Source: JBNJDJ01 sp051744845
Lineage (GTDB): Bacteria; Bacillota; Clostridia; Peptostreptococcales; Acidaminobacteraceae
Reading direction: 5' to 3'
NCBI GenBank assembly: GCA_051744845.1
Contig: JBNJDJ010000012.1
Span: 1 to 42,109 of the forward strand
DNA length: 42,109 nucleotides
Shown here: piece by piece, positions 9,309 to 17,282 of the stretch
How positions within the stretch are numbered: position 1 is the first letter of the stretch
Layout: every line of letters begins with the position of its first letter
Translations under genes and position numbers: made by a program
The notes under the pieces: generated by a model
Databases searched by the model: none
Told to the model about the DNA's origin: nothing
The model's input: the letters and a program-made list of their open reading frames with translations, nothing else

Positions 9309-11429
9309 ATGTATTATAAAACTAAACAAAAAGAACTAAAAGTCTATATGGATAAATTAAATGAATTAAAAATTGAATTTTTAGAACATGAAAATTTAAG
9401 CTTAAATGATTTTTCTTTTAATAAAAATTATGATAATGAATTTATAAGTTATAAAGAAAACATTTTAAAATTAAAAAATAATATTGATATTTCAAAAATT
9501 CATATGTTAAATATCAAAGGGTTAGGTAGTTTCAAAATTAATTTAAGACATGTCTTTGATACTAAAGAGTTCAATGAATTATATTTTTATCCACATAATG
9601 ATTTAGGAGCAAATTATAATAGAGATTATACAACTTTTAAATTATGGGCACCTACAGCTCAATCTGTAGAACTTATTTTATATAATAGAAAAGTAGTCCC
9701 TATGGAAAAAAGTGAAAAAGGAACTTGGGAAGTTACTGTTAAAGGAGATCTACATAATCAATTATATAATTATTTAATTGATTTAGAAACTACTAAAAAT
9801 ATTGTAGTAGATCCTTATGCTAAAGGTGTAGGACTTAATGGAAATACTGGAGCAGTTATAAATTTTGATAGACTTAATCCCAAAGGGTGGGATAAATACT
9901 ATAAAACTGATTTTTCTAAAATAAATAACGCAATTTTTTATGAACTAAGTGTTAGAGATATAACTTATGATAAAAGCTCTAAAGTCAAACATAATGCTAA
10001 ATTTTTGGGACTAGCTGAATATAATAAAAATATTGATACAGGACTTTCATATATTAAAAATTTAGGTATTACACATATTCAACTTATGCCTATATTTGAT
10101 TTTGAAACAATTGACGAAAGAAATCCAACTGGTAGATATAATTGGGGATATGACCCTGAAAATTATAATGCCTTAGATGGATCTTATTCAACTAATCCAA
10201 ATGATCCTAGCTGTAGAATAAAAGAATTTAAAGAAATGATTTTAGCAATTCATAAAAGAGACTTAAAAGTTACTATGGATGTAGTCTTTAATCATGTATA
10301 TAACAAAAATACTATGTCTTTTAATAATATATTGCCAGACTATTATTTTAGAAAAAAAGAAAATGGTGAATTTGCAGATGGTTCTGGATGTGGAAATGAA
10401 ATAGCTACTGAAAGAAAAATGGTTAGAAAATTCATATTAGATTCTATATTATTTTATACAAAAGAATATAAAATGGATGGATTTAGATTTGATCTTATGG
10501 GACTTATGGATATTGAAACTATGAATTTAATTAGAGAAAAACTGGATGAAATCGATCCTTCTATAACTATGATTGGAGAAGGATGGAATTTAGGAGAAGT
10601 TTTAGATGAACATAGAAAAGCTAATTTAAAAAACATTTCTAAACTGAAAAATATAGCACAATTTAATGGTTATACTAGAGATGGCATTAATGGATCTTAT
10701 TTTGATGAAAAAGAAAAAGGATTTGTAAGTGGAAATTTTGAAAAAAAATCAGATGTGCAATTTGGTATATTAGGTTCAGTAAATTATAATGGTAATTTTA
10801 ATTATCTAGATAATAGTAGTCCAAATCAGATAGTAAATTATGTAGAGGCCCACGATGATTACACACTTTTTGATAAATTGAAACTTTCTAATCCTGATAA
10901 AAATGAAAGTAGTATTAAAGATATGCACAAATTAGCGACATCAATTATTTTATTATCTCAAGGTATACCTTTTATTCACTCTGGGCAAGAGTTTATGAGA
11001 ACAAAGAATTTGATTGGTAATACTTATAACCTTTCTGATGAAATAAATAAAATTGATTGGAATCTTAAAAATGAAAATCAAGAATTAGTAGATTATTTTA
11101 AAGAAATAATTAAATTAAGAAAAAAACATCCTGCTTTTAGGTGTGATACTAAAGAAAAAATTAATAAATATCTTAATTTTTTAGATACTAACGATAGTGT
11201 AATTGCTTATAACTTAAGTGATTTTGCTAATGGAGATTTATGGTCTAATATTGTAGTAATACACAATGCTAGTTCAAAACAACAAAAAATCAAATTGCCT
11301 AAAGAAGGTAAATGGAATGTAGTAGTAAACAAAAATAAAGCATCTTACGAAAAATTCTTTTCATTTAATGGTAAAAATGTCTTAGTAGAACCGATTTCTA
11401 CAAAAATATTATATCTTAGTACAATTTAA
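9309..11429 (+). CDS. pulA: Type I pullulanase (GH13, alpha-1,6 debranching)
   Basis: A 706-residue intracellular debranching enzyme that cuts alpha-1,6 links in pullulan, glycogen-derived or imported branched dextrins. A CBM48-type domain occupies about residues 100-190. The GH13 barrel carries the type I pullulanase signature YNWGYDP and the triad D395 (GFRFDLMG), E424 (IGEGWN) and D516 (EAHDDY). There is no signal peptide and no cell-wall anchor, so it acts in the cytosol alongside the neopullulanase and GH65 phosphorylase of this window. The start ATG follows AGGAGG. It has its own strong promoter, is divergent from the giant gene, and is followed 53 bp on by a small gene in the same direction. 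Called amyX in Bacillus. Family call is very secure. Confidence 0.94.
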   Translation: MYYKTKQKELKVYMDKLNELKIEFLEHENLSLNDFSFNKNYDNEFISYKENILKLKNNIDISKIHMLNIKGLGSFKINLRHVFDTKEFNELYFYPHNDLGANYNRDYTTFKLWAPTAQSVELILYNRKVVPMEKSEKGTWEVTVKGDLHNQLYNYLIDLETTKNIVVDPYAKGVGLNGNTGAVINFDRLNPKGWDKYYKTDFSKINNAIFYELSVRDITYDKSSKVKHNAKFLGLAEYNKNIDTGLSYIKNLGITHIQLMPIFDFETIDERNPTGRYNWGYDPENYNALDGSYSTNPNDPSCRIKEFKEMILAIHKRDLKVTMDVVFNHVYNKNTMSFNNILPDYYFRKKENGEFADGSGCGNEIATERKMVRKFILDSILFYTKEYKMDGFRFDLMGLMDIETMNLIREKLDEIDPSITMIGEGWNLGEVLDEHRKANLKNISKLKNIAQFNGYTRDGINGSYFDEKEKGFVSGNFEKKSDVQFGILGSVNYNGNFNYLDNSSPNQIVNYVEAHDDYTLFDKLKLSNPDKNESSIKDMHKLATSIILLSQGIPFIHSGQEFMRTKNLIGNTYNLSDEINKIDWNLKNENQELVDYFKEIIKLRKKHPAFRCDTKEKINKYLNFLDTNDSVIAYNLSDFANGDLWSNIVVIHNASSKQQKIKLPKEGKWNVVVNKNKASYEKFFSFNGKNVLVEPISTKILYLSTI

Positions 11430-11482
11430 ATTTTTTTTAATACTTCCGATATTATTATTAAGAAGAACATAGGAGGTGTTTT

Positions 11483-11971
11483 ATGAGAATTAAAAAATAT
11501 ACACATCCAACTATTCATAAAAATTTAAAGAAAAAAGAAAACCAAAAAAATATGGTACAAAAAGCTGAAAGAAAATTTCATGCACAATTTGAAAATGATA
11601 ATATTGAAAATGAATTATACAATAATTTTTATAAAGCTATGAAAAAATATAAAAAAATGAAAATTAATAATAAAGTAAATATTGTAGAAAATTTGATTTT
11701 AAAGTTTGTCAAAACATATAATAAATATTATAAAAAATTACAAAATTTTGATGAAAATAATAATACTAATTTAACTTCTCATTTAATATATACTACCAAA
11801 CAATATAAATTTGATTTAGACCAAATAGGGATAAAAATTAATAATGATAATTTATTAATAACTAATAATAAAAAAATTAAATCTATTGTTAAAGATAAAC
11901 CAAACCGAGTAGATTTCTTATTTGAAGAAGATGGTCTAATAAGCCAACTTTATAATCATTATACAAATTAA
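11483..11971 (+). CDS. Small helical protein with a FliD C-terminal-like motif
   Basis: I do not recognise this 162-residue, lysine- and asparagine-rich protein as a named family. The first 30 residues are very basic; about 30-105 looks helical. The C-terminal 55 residues have the pattern of the FliD (flagellar cap) C-terminus: LDQIGIKI, then a short NDNLLIT strand, a helix, a VDFLFEEDG turn and a final helix. There is no signal peptide and no flagellar gene nearby, so this may be shared ancestry or convergence. AGGAGGTG precedes the ATG. It follows the pullulanase and ends in a strong terminator, so the two probably share a transcript. Confidence 0.7.
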   Translation: MRIKKYTHPTIHKNLKKKENQKNMVQKAERKFHAQFENDNIENELYNNFYKAMKKYKKMKINNKVNIVENLILKFVKTYNKYYKKLQNFDENNNTNLTSHLIYTTKQYKFDLDQIGIKINNDNLLITNNKKIKSIVKDKPNRVDFLFEEDGLISQLYNHYTN

Positions 11972-11997
11972 AGCTATCAAGATTGATAGCTTTTTTT
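11971..11997. terminator. Rho-independent terminator, mainly for the plus-strand genes
   Basis: A 9-bp stem (AAGCTATCA / TGATAGCTT, loop AGAT) is followed by seven T on the plus strand. It sits between the convergent stop codons of the 162-residue protein and hemZ. On the minus strand it has only a short T run, so it is weaker in that direction. Confidence 0.9.
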
Positions 11998-11998
11998 A

Positions 11999-13459
11999 TT
12001 ATAAAACATTATTAATTTTTTTTATCTTTTTATCAGCCATTTCATCTATTCTTTTCATATAATCTTCAAGTCCCTTAGAATTAGCAACTCTATCAAATCT
12101 ATCTGTAGAATAATATGAAATTTTACTAACTGCTCCTGCACCAAAAGCTAAAATAGTATGTTTTTCTTCCATTATTTTAATATTATAAAGCGATTGTTTA
12201 TTATTTTTACAAAATCCAATATTTTCTAAATTGCCAGCAATGTTTTTTTGCCTATACATATAATATGGATGATAAGTTTTATTTAAAACAGACTTAGCAT
12301 AATCCATAGATTTTCTTGTTACACTAATATCATCAAATTGATAATCATTATTATAAAGTTTTGATCCTCTTTTTAAAGCTAACGAGTGAATTGTAATATT
12401 ATCAGGTGATAAATTCACTATACTTTTTAATGTATTTTTAAATATTTCAAATGTTTGATTAGGTAAACCAATAATTAAATCCATATTTATAGAATTAAAA
12501 TTATATTTTTTAATTAATTTATATTTTTCAATAATATCTTTAGAACAATGGTCTCTATTTATATTGTTTAATATTTCATTATTCATTGTTTGAGGATTTA
12601 AACATATTCTACTAACATTATATTTTTTTAAAATCTCTAATTTTTTACTATTAATTGTGTTTGGCCTGCCTGCTTCAAATGTATATTCTTCAATCTTATC
12701 CATATTAATATTTTTAGAAATAAATAATAAAAGTTCTTTTAATTGGTCAGTTTCTAAAGTAGATGGAGTACCTCCTCCAATATATATAGAATCAATCGTT
12801 AATTTTTTTTGTTTAACAACTTTTAAAACTTTTTTCATCTCTTTTATTAAACATTTAACATATCTATTTACTTTATTTTTTTTCTTAGAAATAATATTAG
12901 AAGGAAAAGAACAATATAAACACCTAGTGATACAAAAAGGTATAGAAATATATATAGATATTTTTTTATCTAAAGGATATAAAAAGTCTTTTTCTACTTT
13001 AGCAATATTAGTTATTAATTTAATCTTTTCATCATCAATCAAGAATTCATTTTTTAAAATATCCTTAATCTCAGAAAAATTATATCCTAATTTATAGTAT
13101 TTAAATACAACTTTTACAGGTCTCATACCTGTTAATATTCCCCATTTTGAATTAGGCTTTATATATTTTTTTAAAATTATATATATACTTTTTTTAATTA
13201 ATCTTTGATGATAATTTTTTAAAAACTTGTCAATTTCACTTTTATTTTTTTTAATAATTTTATTTTCATCTAATAAAGAACCATTTTTAAATAATCTAGT
13301 TTTTACTTCAACTAATTCATCATCTACGTTTAACTGATTTTCTAAATAAAAAACACAATTATCTATATCTTCATCAAAAGAAATTTCTTCAAAGAAGATA
13401 TTTAATAATTGCGTAATATTATATTTGTAACTATGATTTATTAATTTCACATTTATCAT
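11999..13459 (-). CDS. hemZ: HemZ-type radical SAM protein (coproporphyrinogen dehydrogenase-like)
   Basis: A 486-residue radical SAM protein of the HemN/HemZ superfamily. The [4Fe-4S] cysteines are C176, C180 and C183 (CxxxCxxC within PFCITRCLYCSFP), followed by the SAM-binding GGGTPSTL. An N-terminal domain of about 165 residues with GMRPVK is characteristic of HemZ rather than HemN or HemW. Annotated function is oxygen-independent oxidation of coproporphyrinogen III, but many anaerobes carry HemZ without a complete haem pathway, so the true substrate here is unsure. It starts 4 nt after the MBL-fold gene ends, with AGGTGAT as ribosome binding site. It closes the run of genes that begins at relA. 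Confidence 0.85.
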   Translation of the reverse strand: MINVKLINHSYKYNITQLLNIFFEEISFDEDIDNCVFYLENQLNVDDELVEVKTRLFKNGSLLDENKIIKKNKSEIDKFLKNYHQRLIKKSIYIILKKYIKPNSKWGILTGMRPVKVVFKYYKLGYNFSEIKDILKNEFLIDDEKIKLITNIAKVEKDFLYPLDKKISIYISIPFCITRCLYCSFPSNIISKKKNKVNRYVKCLIKEMKKVLKVVKQKKLTIDSIYIGGGTPSTLETDQLKELLLFISKNINMDKIEEYTFEAGRPNTINSKKLEILKKYNVSRICLNPQTMNNEILNNINRDHCSKDIIEKYKLIKKYNFNSINMDLIIGLPNQTFEIFKNTLKSIVNLSPDNITIHSLALKRGSKLYNNDYQFDDISVTRKSMDYAKSVLNKTYHPYYMYRQKNIAGNLENIGFCKNNKQSLYNIKIMEEKHTILAFGAGAVSKISYYSTDRFDRVANSKGLEDYMKRIDEMADKKIKKINNVL

Positions 13460-13463
13460 CTAA

Positions 13464-14081
13464 TCACCTGAAAAAGGGATTTTTTAAACGCTCATTATTA
13501 ATAGTCGTTTGAGCTCCGTGCCCTGGATAGACTTTTATATCTGAAGGAAGTACTAACAATTTTTCTTTAATAGATTTTAAAATTTTATCTTTATCTCCAC
13601 CTTCTAAATCTGTACGACCTATTGAATTATAAAATAAAGTATCTCCTGAAAATAAATATGAATTTATTTTTATACATGAACTCCCTTTGGTATGCCCAGG
13701 AGTATGGATAAATTCAATATCTAACTGGCCTACTTTTAAATTATCTCCATGTTTAAACGTTTTATCAGGCGCAATTTCAATTTCTTCACCAAATTTGTAT
13801 GTTAAATTATATTTACTATTTTTTAACATATACTCATCATCTTTGTGAATATAAATTTCTAAATCATATTTTTCTTTTAACTTTTTAATTGCTCCTATAT
13901 GATCTCCATGGCCATGAGTTAAAAGAATATATTTTAAATCTAAATTATATTTTTTTATAATCGATTTTATTCTTTCAAAATCACCAGCTGGATCTATAAT
14001 AATAGCTTCTTTACCTTTGTCCTTTGCAACTATATATGTGTTAGTTTGGTAAACACCAACTTTAATTTTTTCTATTAACAT
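13464..14081 (-). CDS. MBL-fold metallo-hydrolase (glyoxalase II-like)
   Basis: A 205-residue metallo-beta-lactamase-fold hydrolase. The dinuclear zinc motif THGHGDHIG is clear, followed by the further ligands in HTPGHTKGS, SGDTLF and YPGHGAQT. The short length without a C-terminal domain matches the YcbL/GloB-like group that hydrolyses thioesters; the real substrate is not known. It lies between dtd and hemZ, a common clostridial arrangement. Its AGGAG ribosome site lies within the last codons of dtd, suggesting translational coupling. Confidence 0.88.
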   Translation of the reverse strand: MLIEKIKVGVYQTNTYIVAKDKGKEAIIIDPAGDFERIKSIIKKYNLDLKYILLTHGHGDHIGAIKKLKEKYDLEIYIHKDDEYMLKNSKYNLTYKFGEEIEIAPDKTFKHGDNLKVGQLDIEFIHTPGHTKGSSCIKINSYLFSGDTLFYNSIGRTDLEGGDKDKILKSIKEKLLVLPSDIKVYPGHGAQTTINNERLKNPFFR

Positions 14082-14086
14082 ATTTA

Positions 14087-14539
14087 CTAAAACTCCTTTT
14101 CACTATCAATTAATAATGTAACTGGCCCATCATTTTGAATATCTACATCCATATGTGCACCAAATTCACCTGTTTGAACAGAAATATCATAATTTTTTTT
14201 AATATAATTAATAAAATCTTTATAAAATTTTCTTGCCATTTCAGGATTTGCTGATTCAAAAAAACTTGGTCTTCTACCTTTTCTACAATCTCCTAATAAA
14301 GTAAATTGAGGTATAATTAACAAATCATATTTTTTATCTACTAAAGATAAATTCATTTTCCCATCTGAATCTTCAAAAATTCTTAAATTAACAATTTTTT
14401 CTGCTAAATACTTTAAATCTTCAGAAGTATCACCTTTTTTTATACCTAATAATAAATTAATCCCTTTATCAATTTCTCCTATTATTTGACCATTAACTTT
14501 AACATTTGATCTTTTTACTCTTTGGACAACTGCTCGCAT
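14087..14539 (-). CDS. dtd: D-aminoacyl-tRNA deacylase
   Basis: A 150-residue enzyme, full length for the family, that removes D-amino acids (and glycine from tRNA-Ala) mischarged on tRNA. The N-terminus MRAVVQRV, the PQFTLLGD active-site segment (usually SQFTL, here with proline in place of serine but keeping the threonine) and the C-terminal NDGPVTLLID are all present. It follows relA/spoT by 8 nt with AGGAGG before the ATG; the pairing relA-dtd is widespread in Firmicutes. Confidence 0.95.
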   Translation of the reverse strand: MRAVVQRVKRSNVKVNGQIIGEIDKGINLLLGIKKGDTSEDLKYLAEKIVNLRIFEDSDGKMNLSLVDKKYDLLIIPQFTLLGDCRKGRRPSFFESANPEMARKFYKDFINYIKKNYDISVQTGEFGAHMDVDIQNDGPVTLLIDSEKEF

Positions 14540-14547
14540 AAATCCTC

Positions 14548-16725
14548 CTAATTAATTATTCTATCTGCTTCAATAACTCCTTTTACTTTCTTTATTTTTT
14601 CAATTAGTTTATTTAAATGCTTAATATTGTCTATTTCTACAGTTAATTCAATGATAGCTCGCTTTTTATTATCTTTTCTTGCATTTAATCCATTTACAAT
14701 AAAATTTTCTTCATTAATTAATATAGTTATTTCTGAAAGTAATCCTTTTCTATCACGACCAATTATTTTAATTCTCGCTTCAAAAATATTTTCATGAGAA
14801 TTTTTCCAATAAACATTAATAAATCTTTCTTGATTATTTTTTAGATCCTTCATATTAGGACAATCAGTCCTGTGAATTGTCACACCTCTACCAGTTGTAA
14901 CATAACCTATTATATCGTCTCCAGGTAAAGGATTACAACATTTTGCAAATCTTGTAACAATCTCATCAAATCCTTCAACATAAACGCCTTCATTTACTTT
15001 ACGTCTTTTATCTATTTTTCCATTTGAACTTTCTTTTTTACTTTTCTTATCTTTTTCTTCTTTTCTTTTAGCTTCTTTAATTTTAGGAACAACTTGCTTT
15101 AATAATATTCCACCATATCCTAAAGCTTCATAAAGATCTTCAATTGAATCTAGACTTAATTTTTTTAATATTGGATTAATCCATTTATCTTTTAAAGCAT
15201 TCTTAAAAGAAACTTCAGAACGTTTAATGGCTCTATCAAACATTGTTTTTCCTTTTTCAATATTTTCTTGTCTTCTTTCTTTTTTAAACCATCTTTTAAT
15301 TTTATTTTTAGCTGTATTCGACTTTACAATATTTAACCAATCTCTAGATGGTCCAGATTGTTTTTTAGTTAAAATAGAAACAATTTCACCTGTTGATAAT
15401 TCATAACTTAAAGGGACAATTTTACCGTTAACTTTTGCTCCAACACATTGATGTCCTACTTCAGTATGAACTTTATAAGCAAAATCCAGCGGCGTTGAAC
15501 CACTTGGAAGTTCAAATACATCTCCATCAGGTGTAAAAACAAAAACTTCATTTTCATATAAATCCACTTTAATAGAATCCATAAATTGAGTTGGATCTGA
15601 AAGGTCATCTTGCCATTCCATAATCCTTTTAATCCATGCAAGTCGTTTTTCTATATCTTTTTGACTTACACCTTTTTTTCCTTTGTAAATCCAATGTGCA
15701 GCAATCCCGTATTCAGCAACTCTATGCATCTCTTCAGTTCGAATCTGAATTTCTAAAGTTTTACCATCATTTGTTATTACAGTAGTATGAAGAGATTGAT
15801 ACATATTTGCTTTAGGCATAGCAATATAATCTTTAAACCTACCAGGAATGGGTTTCCAAATTGTATGACATAAACCTAGTATAGCATAACATTCTTTAAC
15901 ATCTTTTACTAAAATTCTAATAGCTGTTAAATCAAAAATTTCTTCAAACTTTTTATTTTTATTAACCATTTTTTTATAAATACTATAAAAATGTTTTGCT
16001 CTTCCATAAATAGTGAAATCATCAGTTACCTGATCTTTTACTTTCTCTTTTAAAAAATTTATATTTCTATTTATAATTTCTTCTCTTTCAGATCTTTTAA
16101 AGTTAACTTTATCAACTAACTTTCTATATTTATCTGGATATAAATATTTAAATGATCTATCTTCTAATTCCCATTTTATCTTAGATATACCTAATCTATG
16201 AGCTATAGGAGCATATATTTCTAAAGTCTCTCTAGCTTTTTCCTTTTTCTTATGTTCTGGCATATACTCTAAAGTTCTCATATTATGAAGTCTATCTGCT
16301 AATTTAATCATAATTACTCTTATATCTTCAGCCATAGCTAAAAACATTTTACGCAAATTTTCAGCTTGAAGTTCTTCTTTAGTATCGTAATGAATAGTAC
16401 CTAATTTAGTAACCCCATCAACTAAAAGAGCAACTCTTTCTCCAAATTTATTTTTTATTTCTTTTTCTGTAATACTAGTATCCTCAACGACATCATGCAA
16501 TAATGCTGAAATAATTGTTTCTTCATCCATCTTTAATTCAGCTAAAATTAAAGTTACATTAATCGGATGTATGAAAAAATCTTCACCAGATTTTCTTTTT
16601 TGACCTTGGTGAGCTTCTTTACCAAACTCATAAGCTTCTTTAATTATTTCAATATCATATTCATCATTAATTGCTATTAATTTATCTATATATTTATCAA
16701 GAGTAATACAATCACCTACTTCCAT
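14548..16725 (-). CDS. relA: Bifunctional (p)ppGpp synthetase/hydrolase, Rel/SpoT type
   Basis: A 725-residue stringent-response enzyme that makes and degrades (p)ppGpp. An HD hydrolase domain lies at about 30-180 (LLHDVVEDTS; RLHNMRTL), a synthetase domain at about 230-350, a TGS domain at about 390-450, a helical and zinc-finger-like CCNPLPGD segment near 600, and a C-terminal ACT domain. The hydrolase motifs look intact, so it is probably bifunctional. The ATG at 16725 has no Shine-Dalgarno and lies only about 9-11 nt from the predicted transcript start. A good AGGTGAT lies within the first codons, pointing to an ATT at 16707, so the true start is uncertain. It has its own promoter just after apt. 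Confidence 0.94.
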   Translation of the reverse strand: MEVGDCITLDKYIDKLIAINDEYDIEIIKEAYEFGKEAHQGQKRKSGEDFFIHPINVTLILAELKMDEETIISALLHDVVEDTSITEKEIKNKFGERVALLVDGVTKLGTIHYDTKEELQAENLRKMFLAMAEDIRVIMIKLADRLHNMRTLEYMPEHKKKEKARETLEIYAPIAHRLGISKIKWELEDRSFKYLYPDKYRKLVDKVNFKRSEREEIINRNINFLKEKVKDQVTDDFTIYGRAKHFYSIYKKMVNKNKKFEEIFDLTAIRILVKDVKECYAILGLCHTIWKPIPGRFKDYIAMPKANMYQSLHTTVITNDGKTLEIQIRTEEMHRVAEYGIAAHWIYKGKKGVSQKDIEKRLAWIKRIMEWQDDLSDPTQFMDSIKVDLYENEVFVFTPDGDVFELPSGSTPLDFAYKVHTEVGHQCVGAKVNGKIVPLSYELSTGEIVSILTKKQSGPSRDWLNIVKSNTAKNKIKRWFKKERRQENIEKGKTMFDRAIKRSEVSFKNALKDKWINPILKKLSLDSIEDLYEALGYGGILLKQVVPKIKEAKRKEEKDKKSKKESSNGKIDKRRKVNEGVYVEGFDEIVTRFAKCCNPLPGDDIIGYVTTGRGVTIHRTDCPNMKDLKNNQERFINVYWKNSHENIFEARIKIIGRDRKGLLSEITILINEENFIVNGLNARKDNKKRAIIELTVEIDNIKHLNKLIEKIKKVKGVIEADRIIN

Positions 16726-16740
16726 TAATTATGTATGCTC

Positions 16741-16769
16741 ATTATACACAATATTTTTAAAAAGTTAAA
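16741..16769 (-). promoter_or_regulatory. Promoter of relA inside the apt-relA gap
   Basis: The minus strand has TTTAAC (16764-16769, directly after the apt stop codon) and a consensus TATAAT (16741-16746) 17 bp apart. Transcription would start near 16734-16736, giving a leader of only about ten bases before the ATG at 16725. Confidence 0.75.
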
Positions 16770-17282
16770 CTATTTTTTTAAAATTGATTGAACATTATAT
16801 CCTTTTAATTTTTCTCTTCCATCCAAAAAAGTTAATTCAATTAAAAATATTAATCCAACAACTTCTCCACCTAAGTCCTCAATCATATTTGTAACTGCAT
16901 TTACAGTACCACCAGTAGCTAATAAATCATCAACTATTAATACTTTATCCCCAGGATTTATTGCATCTTTATGGATTTCTAAAATATCTGTACCATACTC
17001 TAAATCATATTCATAAGATAATTTTTCTGCAGGTAATTTCCCAGGCTTTCTTATAGGAACAAAAGAAGTACTTGTAGCATAAGACATAGGAGCACCAACT
17101 AAAAAGCCTCTAGCCTCTGGTCCTACAATAATATTATAGTCTAAATTATCCGCTAATTTAATACATTCATCTATAGCTTCTTTATAACTTTTACCATCTT
17201 TTAAAACAGTAGTTATATCCATATATTCTATGCCTTCTTTAGGAAAATCCTTAATTACTCTTATTTTATCTTCTAAATTCAT
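16770..17282 (-). CDS. apt: Adenine phosphoribosyltransferase
   Basis: A 170-residue enzyme, standard length, that converts adenine and PRPP to AMP for purine salvage. The PRPP-binding motif VLIVDDLLATGGT and the upstream PEARGFLVGAP segment are both present. The gene overlaps the 3' end of recJ by 17 bp in another frame, so the two are translationally linked; its GAAAGG ribosome site lies in recJ. The recJ-apt-relA order is conserved in many Firmicutes. Confidence 0.95.
   Translation of the reverse strand: MNLEDKIRVIKDFPKEGIEYMDITTVLKDGKSYKEAIDECIKLADNLDYNIIVGPEARGFLVGAPMSYATSTSFVPIRKPGKLPAEKLSYEYDLEYGTDILEIHKDAINPGDKVLIVDDLLATGGTVNAVTNMIEDLGGEVVGLIFLIELTFLDGREKLKGYNVQSILKK

Noticed and set aside
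12657..13097. Plus-strand open frame of 146 codons opposite hemZ
   Set aside because: It is antisense to the radical SAM core of hemZ, lacks a ribosome site, and has hydrophobic low-complexity content typical of a shadow frame.
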